Shown here in pieces: positions 54,867 through 64,000 of a stretch of 64,000 bases of DNA. Position 1 is the first letter of the stretch. Each line of letters begins with the position of its first letter. The notes beneath the pieces were generated by a model, which did not search any database, was not told where the DNA came from, and saw only the letters and a program-made list of their open reading frames with translations. Source of the DNA: Euphorbia lathyris (Eukaryota; Streptophyta; Magnoliopsida; Malpighiales; Euphorbiaceae); NCBI RefSeq assembly GCF_963576675.1, contig NC_088918.1:63195001-63259000 (forward strand). Direction: 5' to 3'. The position numbers were made by a program, and so were the translations under genes.

Positions 54867-56676
54867 CGCACTGTTGCTTTCCTTTGCCCCCCCACGCTAG
54901 TGAAGTGGCATTGATCATATTGGCTACTGGGAATGGGTCCTCGTCGATCAGCATGCTTTCCTTCTTTTCCGGGAATTGGAGTATCCCGCGGTTAATCCTA
55001 TCCTGCACGGCGTTTCTAAAACCAAAACATGCTTGAGTGTTGTGGCTCCAGTTGTCATGATACTTACAGTAGTCTCGTCCGCGTATTTCCTCTTTGGATG
55101 GGATCACATGTCTAGGAGGCAGCGTGATGAATTGTTCCTTTAACAAGTAGTCGAAGATCTCTTCCGTCTTCGAGACGTCAAACGTATATTGGGAGGTTGG
55201 GATCCTCTTGACCACCTCCGGTGCTTTGGGATTTTTTAACAACACGGGACACGTTCGAGATCCGGTGTTTGTTAAATCGGTGATGGCTACCTCATGCGTT
55301 TGTACATCCCCTTGGTAACTCCCCACAGAGTTCTTCTTGCGTCGATGATCTTCCCTCATCAACTCCTCGTACTCTGAAACCTTGGCTACCAACTCGTAGT
55401 AGTCGCGGAAATCTATCCCCTGAAATTTCTTTCGGTTTTCGAATTCCAACCCACGTTGGGCAATCTTCACGAACTCGACCTCGGGGATGTTGATTCGACA
55501 ACGATGTCGCATCTTTTTGAATCGGTTGATAAAATTTTCAACCGGTTCTCCATGTCGTTGCGTCATTCGGGACAGCTTCGCAACACAGATCTCGGGCTCT
55601 GTTCGATAGAACTGGTTGTGGAACAGTATTTCCATTTGTTCCCATCCATGAATGGATCCGGATGGTAAGGTGGTGTACCAAGAGAAAGCTGGTCCCGTTA
55701 GTGAACCTGGGAATAGCCGCAAGCGTAACATGTCGAAGTTTGTGTCCATGCTCAAACCGCTGCATTGAAAGGTGAAGCGTGCCACGTGCTCCACAGTAGA
55801 TTGCCCTTCTTCTCCTGAAAATAAAGCGAAATTGGGTACTCTAAAATCGTGGGGTAAAGGGTATAGCTGATCATAGTGCCGTGGATAGGGTTTCTGGAAC
55901 TCGGGTTGGTATACTTCCCTCACGGCTGGCCCATAGATCTCTTGGATGATGTTTCTTATGCGTTGGGCCTCTCCCAAGTTGTTGGTGGGCTCCATGCGTG
56001 TATGCGTCGTCCGTTGTGGGTGAAAGTTGGCTTGTCTCACATTGCCCCCCACATTACGAGCATAGCTTTCCTCGTAATGTTCGGCATGGTTACTAGGTCC
56101 TGTATGAGATCTAAACTGTTGTTGAGGTGGCGGGACTTGAATAGGTTCTGGGCTGATCCTGTCACCGCGCTCATTGAACCTGAGATTCTCTTCTCGAGCT
56201 GGTGGCAGGGTATACCTTTCCCCAGTTCCTGATGTCGGTGCTTTCTTCCCACCGTCTACCGGTCCTTGAGATGTCGACCTTTGTGTGAACAACTCGGCGC
56301 ACTTTTCCGGGATTTTGCTGATCTCTCCGGTTAAATCAACGATCCTTTCCTCGAGAGCCGGTCCCTTGTTGGAATTGTTCATCGCCTCGTTGTTGGCTTG
56401 CATTGCCTTGCACACATCCTCATAACTTTCTCTCATGGATTGCGAAAATCCATATAGAAATTGGTCGATCTGCTTTTCTAGTTTTGCTAAAAATGGTGCC
56501 ATGTCGAATATTGGCGGGCCTTGAGGTGGTTGGTTTGCACCTCCGCTATTGTTCATGGTCTCAGCCGCACAACCTTCAGGCATGCCGGGTTCATTTCTCT
56601 GATCCCGGTTCTGATTTTGACTCTCCTCGGAGTCCGATGGGATGGGATCTTTCCCCGTGTTCTTCCTAGGAGGCAT
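54867..56676 (-). CDS. Tat gag (open but interrupted at its C-terminus)
   Basis: Gag forms the particle that packages the element RNA. The frame of about 600 codons starts MPPRKNTGKDPIPSDSEESQ. A Retrotrans_gag-type capsid domain is recognised at about residues 280-440 (HDFRVPNFALFSGEEGQSTV, GSLTGPAFSWYTTLPSGSIH, WEQMEILFHNQFYR, ENFINRFKKMRHRC). Near the end is a zinc-binding YCKYHDNWSHNTQAC. The start lies about 200 bp inside the 5' LTR/PBS. The frame runs straight into the inserted chromovirus piece, whose first bases supply a stop, so the downstream protease is cut off. No internal stop is present before that point. Confidence 0.85.
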
Positions 56677-56882
56677 TCTTCGTGAGTACTTATGGGTGAA
56701 AATTATGAAATTATGTTAGTAATCTAGTGTCGAAAAAAGAAAGAACAAAGAAATAAATAAACACTTATTAATGGAATTAAAGCAAAGCATGAAAAACAAG
56801 TGGTTTAAAGACTAAATGAAAAATATATACGTGGTTTGAAAAGAAACGGGCTTTTGCAATTTTTGGCAAAGCTTAAATAAAA

Positions 56883-56901
56883 GTCCCACTGGGCGTGCCA
56901 A
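56883..56901 (-). other. Primer-binding site of Tat element
   Basis: On the minus strand, four bases after the LTR end, is TTGGCACGCCCAGTGGGAC. It is in the position of a tRNA primer-binding site and of a type common in Tat-lineage elements. I did not determine the matching tRNA. Confidence 0.6.
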
Positions 56902-58176
56902 AAATTGTTAGCGTTATTTTGCGAATATGCTAATTTCAACCTTGTCACGTGTGGTTAGGGTGCGGGCGTGCCAGAGAAGATTACTTCTCAATTGAAATGG
57001 TTAAGTTTATGGAATATGCGCGCCAAAACTTGAATTCTAAACGAAACGATTGGCGAGGGACGCAAGGATTGAAAAAGTCCCTCTTGGGTCTCTAGCGCCG
57101 TTATAGAAACTTTGCTAGATAATTTGTTTTATTTAAGCTAATGCGGGTAAATTGAAGACGAGAAAATAAAGGAATTTAAAGTGCGAAATTGACACAAGAT
57201 TTGGTGAAAATTGGTATTTTATTGATGAATAAAGGTTTGAATACATGAAATTGGAAATGAATTACAATTGAGAAATCTCTATATTAAACATATAGGTAAT
57301 CAATTGAATCAGAACGAACAAATCAATACGAAGAATTGAAATGCAATAAAACAAATTGGAATTCAACAACAAACTCGGAGCCACAATAGCTATCTCGGAT
57401 TGATGTTGAATTTTGGTGTCGGCGTGAGGTCCTTGGAGAGCTGCAACCGGTCGGGCCCGTACGGTATATGATCTTGGCAATGGCAAAACGTTGGTAGGCA
57501 AATGGGGCAGATTTAAACCTTAATTTCGGGAGCTTGGTTGGAGTGCTTAAGAACACGGAATTGGGGAAGTAAATAGTGTAAATTGAACTTCGGGAAGTTA
57601 GGAACAACTTTCTATAAGGGATCGAAGGCTAAAACGAATTGTAAACAGACGAAATTGAGGATTGAAAATGACTAGTTGAATCTGGAAAATTCTGGGCAGA
57701 ATAGCTAAAAGAATTTGGGGTACAAAGATCAGCTTGTAAACGGAGTTTCTGGACACGGAATTGAGTGAATCAAAAGGCTAGATCGAAATTCAGGACGTTA
57801 GGAACAACTTTGTCGAAGTGATCGAAGGCAAAAAATGAAGTTAAATGGACAGAATTGGGCTTTGAAAAAGGATGGACGAATCTGGAAAATTACTTTAGAA
57901 AGGGAATTCTAATTGAAAACTTGAGCAGAGTAACAACTTAGAAACACTAATTTGAGTCGAGAAAGTTGAAAAGAGGCTTTTGGAACTTGGATTGAAGCTA
58001 AAGGAAGCTAAAGGAGGGACTGAAGCTACGAAAAATGAAGAACGAAAGGAAGAACTTGAAGAACTAAGAACGAAAGAACTTAAGAACTAAAGAGCAAAAC
58101 TAAGGATTAAGCATTGGAGCTTGAGAGAGGGGTTTTGTTGTGTGTTGAGTGTGTGTTTTAGTGTAGGGGAGGGGGT

Positions 58177-58185
58177 CTATTTATA
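58177..58185 (-). promoter_or_regulatory. TATA box of Tat 5' LTR
   Basis: TATAAATAG on the minus strand, about 610 bp from the LTR start and below the palindrome cluster. It is conserved at 44750-44758 in the other LTR. Confidence 0.65.
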
Positions 58186-58329
58186 GTATTTTTAAGTGGC
58201 GTTTTGGTAATTAGTTAGTGGTATTAGGGTATTTTGGTCTTTTCATTACCAACTAACTCAACTAACTCCAACTAACTCTCCAACTAACTTAACTTCCTCA
58301 ACTGCCGTTGACTGTTTCCGGAAGAGACG

Positions 58330-58672
58330 ATACGCCCCGTGTATGTCCTACTACGCCCTGCGTGTTGGCGGATACTGGGCCTTGTGCGTTTCATTGACGA
58401 TTTCTACGCGTGGCGTCTCTGGTGTCGCGTCCCGCGTAAAGGAGTACGCCCTGCGTATTGGCGGATACGCCCTGCGTATTGGAGCTTCTGATCTTGGAAC
58501 ACTCTGCGGATGCGTCTTACGCATGACGTATTGGCAAGTACGTCCCGTGTAAGAAAGTACGCCCCGCGTAACGTGAAGGACGCGCTGCGTATTTGAGTTT
58601 TTGACGTTGATTTCTCCGGACGCCTTGTTTACGCGCTGCGTATTGAGGACACGCCCCGCGTGGTGCCGGACT
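58330..58672. repeat. Cluster of ACGCCCYGCGT palindromic motifs, 5' LTR U3
   Basis: This is the counterpart of 44892-45235, with the same order of motifs and seven or so base differences. Most differences are CG to TG or CA changes within the motifs. It lies directly upstream of the TATA box of the element's promoter. Confidence 0.8.
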
Positions 58673-59294
58673 CTCTCATGGGTTGAAGGTTAGCTTACAC
58701 GTGTATTATTTTCTAGAAAATATAAACTATATCCTGAAAACATAACCCAAGCATTTTATATACATAAAAATAATTATTTTATTTTTTGGGCCAACAGTAG
58801 TCAAGAGCAATTTTACCCCTAACGTTGATAAATTAGATCAATTTCAGACACTATTATAAAATACAGTCATTTTTTCTGTATTTTTCACCAATTGCATATC
58901 AATCTGTTCTAAAAAAAGGATATAATGTTTTTTGTAATTTAATAATAAAATTAAAGATTAATATTTATAAATTCGGTGAATTTTTTGAATTTTTTAGTCT
59001 AATTCATACAAAAGACAATATATTTTTAATATATTTTTCTTATTTTTTTCACATCCCAACATATGATAGTGATTTCTTACTGATAAAATAACGCATGTGT
59101 GAAGTGTAGATGACAAGATTCATGACCGAGAGGACAGTTTGATGAATTATTTTTCAAATTGACCCAATTTTTCAACGTTAAGGGTAAAATTGCTCTTGGC
59201 TTCCAACATTAGGGGTAAAATTGCACCATTTTAGACGTTAGGGGTAAAATTGCTCATGTTCCAAAACGTTAGGGGTATTTTTGCACCTTAACCC

Positions 59295-60730
59295 TATATA
59301 TATATATATATATATATATGAGTAAATAAATTTTTTTTTTAAACCGATGAGTAAAAAATTTATTAATTTCTATACAAACACACTTTTTAGTCCTTATATT
59401 TTTAAAAAGACATTATGTGATTCCTAACATTTTTAACATTCTACCGTTCGAATTTGATATAATTAGTCGAACCAAATTGAGTCAAATATATTACACCGTT
59501 AGAATGTTGCTTACAGATAATCATTGCATATATTGAAACGTTCTAATGTTTGTATAGTTCTCCAATTGTACATGTTGAGCCTAATTTCTGTTAGTGTCTA
59601 TCCTGATAATATAATGGCAAGATGAACCTTAAAAGGTTAAAAGGCTTAAAAAAAAATTATATATATATTAAAATAAGGTCATGTTTGATATAAGAAAAAA
59701 TCACTTCAATATTAAGCATTTATTTAGTTTAAATGTGTTTGATAATTATTTTTTATTAGCCTCTTAAATTGTTCAATTAATTTAAAATTCACTTATTCTC
59801 ATAAGTCAAAAAATTTAAATTATTAACTAATATTTTTAAATTCAGTACTTATTTTTAATATTTATCAAATAGTTATACAATTTAATGTTTTCACCATTTA
59901 TAATATGTTTTTTTTAGGGAAAATTACACAGAAATTCATCTTTTAAAAACCATTTACAATTATGTCAACTCATAATTTTGAATTATGTCAAACTAGTAAA
60001 ATCAGTACTTTTAATATATTTTAAGGATTAGAATTTATAAATTAGAAGTTTAGAATATATTTTCTATGATTTATGATTTATAAATTGGAGTCTAAATTTC
60101 TTAAATTATGTTATAAAATCATAATATATAGAGAATAATGACATATTAAGAATTAAATTTAATAATATGATTTAGTTGTAATTTTGTACTTAATTATGAT
60201 ATTCATGTATTTCACCCTTTTTTTACAAAGAGAGGGATCAAGCCCAAAAAAAAAAAAAAAACCTAAAGAGAAACCTCTCGGCTAAGAATGATTCCCAAGC
60301 AGTCTTGAAATAAAATGTCTCTCGGATGCCTGCAGGAGGCGCACACACATCACAGTTATAGAATTTAATGTTTTCATTATTTATAATATTCAATATTTAA
60401 ATTTCAATATTTATTCTTTCAATACTTAATATTCAGTTTTATCAAACATCATGATGCAACAGAATAAAATAGTTTGTTACTGATAGTTGAATCGCACGCG
60501 ATTGCCTATCAATAACTTTTAAAATTCAGAGAACTTTGGGAAATAAAAATCGTTCTATTAATAATATAAAAAATATCCTTGCAACAAAAAAAAAAAGTCT
60601 TTAAGTAGCAACACCCTATGAAAACCTAAATGGAAAAGGAGAGACGAAAAAGAAAAATATGAAAATAGCGCAAAAAACAGTAAATTGCATTTTTAAAGCC
60701 TAAACTAGGGTTGTAAACGAGCATTTGTAG
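59295..60730. other. AT-rich intergenic stretch
   Basis: A (TA)n tract (59295-59321) is followed by AT-rich sequence with A and T runs. At 60270-60350 a less AT-rich piece (CTCTCGGCTAAGAATGATTC ... GCCTGCAGGAGGCGC) resembles a decayed repeat that I could not assign. No ORF or RNA gene is supported here. Confidence 0.5.
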
Positions 60731-62071
60731 TGTTGGTCCCTTATAACGTGACAAGTTAGTTCCAAGGGGGGGATAGGAACTATTTAAAAATTAAGTACGT
60801 TAAGGCTGATTTCTTTTTCTTTGAAAAAGGATTACACAGCGCGCTGAGTAAGTAAGACACTAGCTTAGTCAACTGGTGACTAAATCAGCTTCTTTCGTTG
60901 AGTCAGGGATAACACTTTGAGTCTATTCCTGAACTCAGACACTCAATACACACAACTCAGCTTGACCTCTTTACTTGGTCAGTTTTGTTTAAGCAAGCAA
61001 TATATATATTAAGGAGTTTAAGGTTAGAAAGATGTTACTCAGCATATTTATCCAGGTTCGGCCTCTGAGCCTACGTCTTGTCCCCGGAACACGTTTCGAG
61101 CTTTCGAATTCTCTACTGAGCTCTTTAACGGTAGAGCATCAAACCTTTTACAACTTAGAAGCTGAGTATAACAAGAGTACCTTCCTCTATACCTCTACTC
61201 ACTCCTAATCTCTCGCTGAGTACTATAACCGAGTACTCAGCCTCTCCTTTCTAATCTCTAGAAATGATAAAGATTTGTCCTAAACAATAATTGCTAAGAC
61301 ACTTTAGATGATTGAATAATCACTCTAGACTTTTACACGAAAGATATAGAATTTGGTGTAAGAATTTTCTTTGCTTTTTCTTGCAGAACTTTGAGTAGAA
61401 TTTTGGTCAGCGTAATGGCTTGATCAAGTTCTATGTAGAATGAAGCAACTGAAGGGCTCTATTTATAGAGACGTCTGAGACATCAGTCATTTCGAATTTC
61501 GAAATAACCGTTGGAGGGAAACGGCTTCCTGTCGTTATCACTCAGTTTTGCTCAGAGCTCTCGGCCAATCAGATTTGAGTATCTTCTGTCCTCGGTCAGT
61601 GTTGAGCAGCTTTTAGTCAGCTTGGCAGAATGTCTCTCCATTTATGGTAAGGTCAACTAGACAGCATTCTGTGTCTTCTGAACTTTACCCAAAGTGGAAA
61701 CACTTTGTCTGGAAGTTGTTCTTGCTCAGCTGCTGTCTTGTACTCTTTGTCGATTCAACCCAGCAGCTTTGTTACGAAGTTGTTCAACGAAGGTCTTCTC
61801 GATCCTTCTTCCGTTGAGCTGCGTTTTGTACATAACGACAGCGTTTTGCACACGTGGGCCGAGTTGTCTTGATCTGTTTGACTTGGGCTTTGACTTCCGT
61901 ATTGGGCTTTGGGCTTTTACTGTTTATGTCTTATAAACAATTTTAACTCAACATTGAACAAACACATTAGTATAATAAATCAAAGCATTTAAACTTAGTG
62001 TGTTTAGAATATATTTAATTTTACTTAAATAATTTTGTCAAATCAAAATCATGTGGAAAGGTGTTTCAACA
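60731..62071 (-). repeat. 3' LTR of a Sirevirus (copia)
   Basis: On the minus strand the LTR starts TGTTGAAACACCTTTCC at 62071 and ends GTTATAAGGGACCAACA at 60731. It contains a TATA box (TATAAATAG, minus) at 61459-61467. The internal side carries purine tracts GGGGGAG three times (about 62072-62170), the last being ATCAAAATAGGGGAGTTTG next to the LTR. Repeated polypurine tracts before the 3' LTR are a Sirevirus signature. Only this one LTR is in the window. Confidence 0.75.
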
Positions 62072-62573
62072 AACTCCCCTATTTTGATGTTGGCAAAACT
62101 GTTCAGCGAAGGAACTCAGTGTTGAGCTCCCCCTTGATAGTTGACCTATTATTACTTAGCAAACTCCCCCGTCAGGGTTGAGCTACTGACTTAGTTTTAA
62201 CTTTAAAAATTTTAAGGTTTAATCGAGTAAGTCTAAGGTCAGTTTTTAGATATAGGCCAGCTCATAGAACATATTCTATTTTACTCAGTATTAAGCGGAA
62301 GGTGTAACATTCAGAGAGCACTGAGTAATCATTTTGTTCAATGGGTCTTATGAGACAGTGTTTTATAAACATACAAGACAATGTCAAACATATTATCAGC
62401 ATTGGATTGAAGATACATAATGGCATAATACTCAGCATCATATGAAATAACTCAAGTTAGGATAAAAGATGCAAGTATTGTATTAAAGTAAAGTAGTCAG
62501 CATACATAGCAAAAGATGAGCATAAAAGAACATAGGACTACAGACTAAGTAAAAAGCTAAGCCTAGCCTATTT

Positions 62574-64000
62574 CTACTTCTTTTTATTTTGCTTGGACTG
62601 ACTGCTTCTAGGAGCCTTCTGCTGAGTTCTAGCTTGTTCTTTCTCCCTCGTTTTGTCAGCATCGGGAGGAGGAGGAATTCTAAAGGAGTCGGTTAAGACT
62701 GCGGCGGTCAGCACGGCGGACAGCTCCTTAAGTTTGTCGGCACTTTCATTAATACCGTCAAAGACAATAACGCCTTCATTCAAGACCTCTTTGGGTATGC
62801 CGATTTCAGCGGCGCTGAGCAGACTTAGTATGTAAGCTTGAGACTTACCTACCCAAGTAATTGAATCTGTCAGTGCAGCAAAAACTTGATGAAAGGTCTT
62901 CAGCAAGGCTGAGTCATAATATTGGCGCTGGATATTGTTATGACGCACATGGGTGAAGATCCTTTGAGAGTTGACCAATATCTCATTTTGCTTCATTTGG
63001 TCGGTGTCAATCTCTTGCTTATTCAAGTTCAGCAGACGAACTGCTTCGCTAATTTGCTCCACTGAGCATTGAGAGTAGGAAGTCAGTTGATGGTTGGTCT
63101 TGGTTTGCTCAGTGTGAAGCTGGGCAAAGAGCATCTTAACTTCATCAGAAGTTGCATACTGAGTGTTTGCAGCTGATAAGGTCTGGAATTGGCCTTGAAG
63201 GGTGTTAAGATGTTGAACCGTTGTCAGTTGGAGCTCAACCAACTTTGATATTGAGTCCTGTCTGGGCTGATGTGATTGAATTGTGATCATATCACTTAGC
63301 AAATCCTTCAATCCTAGAAAAACTTAAACTTAAGAGAAGAAGGATCTTTAGTCGGCTTTTGAACAGGAAGGTCAATTACAGGTTTCTGACTTGCCTTTAC
63401 TAATCTTCTTCTGCGAGGAGGAGTGTCCGCTTGGATAGACTCTCCTGAGTGAGAAGGAGAAGTCTCTTCTTGATCAGCATTAAGCTGGTCAGCTTGTTCT
63501 TGTTCTTTATCTGCACCCAACTCAGTATTAGTTGGGTCAGCAGCTTCCTCTTCACTAGCTGTCTCCTCAGTGTCATCTTGACCGCTTTCTTCTTCTTCTT
63601 CTTCTTCTTCCTCAGCATCCTGATCTTTGTTATCTAGTTCTTCTTCCATCTGAGTGATGAAGTGATCATCCAGTTCCACATCATCTTCTTGATGCTCAGC
63701 TTCAGTTCCCTGACACTGTGTGAAGTGAGAATCACCAGGAACAATGATGTCAGTAGGGATAGCATCAATAGGGGTCAGCTCTGAAGATTTCTTCTTCTTT
63801 TGAGGTTGCTCATCAGCATTTGTTCTTTCCTCTATTTCAGGCTCATCTTGCATGCTTCTCTTCTCAGCTGACTTAGGTCTCTCCTGACCTTTTTGAGAAG
63901 CTGACTTTAGCTTCTTGGTCTGAGGCTCAGCCTTCTTTGAAGGAGTCCCAACAGCTTTCCTTTTTCGGGCAGCTGGAGCCTTTGTCCTTTTGCCCTTCTT
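62574..64000 (-). pseudogene. Sirevirus env-like gene, partial
   Basis: Sireviruses carry an extra gene after pol, often called env-like; its function in plants is unproven. The minus frame is open from the window edge (64000) to 63314. It reads a basic stretch (AARKRKAVGTPSKKAEPQTK), an acidic run (9 Glu near 63600) and more basic sequence. A one-base frameshift in a T run near 63320 passes into the second frame (63311-62574). That frame is Gln/Leu-rich and helical (VELQLTTVQHLNTLQGQFQT, probably coiled coil) and ends in a Pro and Lys tail (RSSQSKQNKKK). No transmembrane segment is obvious in the visible part. Position next to the purine tracts and LTR supports the assignment. The upstream pol is outside the window. 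Confidence 0.7.

Larger units (their letters stand above)
43483..58796 (-). mobile_element. Tat-type Ty3/gypsy retrotransposon, 15.3 kb
   Basis: The element has two LTRs of about 1.88 kb, TG...CA ends, and a perfect 5-bp duplication GTAGT at 43478-43482 and 58797-58801. In minus orientation the order is 5' LTR, primer-binding site, gag, protease, RT, RNase H, a second (archaeal-like) RNase H, integrase, a reverse-oriented PMD gene, polypurine tract and 3' LTR. The second RNase H and an extra gene before the 3' LTR are hallmarks of the Tat lineage. A 1272-bp chromovirus piece is inserted between gag and protease. By hand alignment the LTRs differ at about 24 bases plus 2 indels (about 1.3%), so the insertion is young. 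At a commonly used plant rate of 1.3e-8 per site per year this is roughly half a million years, an estimate only. Confidence 0.92.
56906..58796 (-). repeat. 5' LTR of Tat element
   Basis: It aligns end to end with 43483-45360, with about 24 substitutions and two small indels. Many of the substitutions are C/T or G/A at CpG sites, the pattern of methylated-cytosine decay. The minus-strand TATA box TATAAATAG is at 58177-58185 (U3/R). The ACGCC-CGCGT cluster is at 58330-58672 within U3. Confidence 0.92.
43387..59294. mobile_element. MITE split by the Tat element
   Basis: The left piece 43387-43482 (GGGTTAAGGTGTAAAAATAC ...) and the right piece 58797-59294 (... GTATTTTTGCACCTTAACCC) form one CCCCTAACGTT-family element lying in TA repeats. 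The LTR element with its GTAGT duplication sits between them. Removing it makes a MITE of normal length, about 590 bp. Confidence 0.85.

Noticed and set aside
56037..56252. Several 70-120-codon ORFs on both strands across Tat gag
   Set aside because: They are shadows of the long gag frame, without motifs.

Overview
This is an AT-rich plant nuclear window, most likely from a eudicot. The evidence is the plant-type repeats (Ty1/copia of several lineages, a Tat-type Ty3/gypsy, a Sirevirus, L1 and RTE LINEs, an Au-like SINE, MULE, hAT and CACTA-like DNA elements), GT-AG introns and an F-box gene. I could not name the species. Nothing in it looks bacterial, viral or organellar. Only one gene looks intact, a single-exon F-box gene at 41654-42949. 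Layout: 1-2570 may hold part of an intron-containing minus-strand gene of unknown identity. 3314-8300 is a diverged tandem duplication with a matching exon-like segment in each copy, and the first copy is split by a Mutator-like element (3564-4809) that carries a broken piece of a ZAT-type C2H2 zinc-finger gene. 8579-11660 is degenerate repeat DNA with a strong 35-bp palindrome, a CACTA-like end and a copia gag scrap. 11673-14102 is a copia pol on the minus strand, and 14115-16003 is a truncated L1 LINE on the plus strand. 17928-35434 is a rearranged locus. A copia element (5' LTR, gag and protease on plus; 3' LTR, integrase, RT and RNase H on minus) and an F-box pseudogene are reciprocally joined, which is best explained by an inversion of about 9.4 kb. 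The F-box pseudogene is also interrupted near its start by a second, almost intact copia element (29951-35051). Between the two inversion breakpoints lie several terminal-inverted-repeat elements. One of them (21599-23125) carries a GC-rich array of palindromic TTCGCGAAG-like repeats. 35639-41290 is a hub of nested and duplicated inverted-repeat elements with two RTE LINE scraps. 43483-58796 is a young 15.3-kb Tat-type Ty3/gypsy element on the minus strand, with 1.88-kb LTRs and a GTAGT target duplication. It landed inside a small inverted-repeat element (43387-59294). It carries gag, protease, RT, two RNase H domains and integrase on the minus strand. Between pol and the 3' LTR it holds an oppositely oriented, intron-containing plant mobile domain (PMD) gene. 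A 1272-bp piece of a chromovirus is inserted between gag and protease with its own CGCAC target duplication. ACGCC-CGCGT palindromic motifs are clustered in both LTRs and just past pol. 60731-64000 is the 3' LTR and env-like gene of a Sirevirus on the minus strand, running off the window. The genes do not form a pathway. They are selfish elements layered in time, plus a few host gene fragments that these elements broke or captured.
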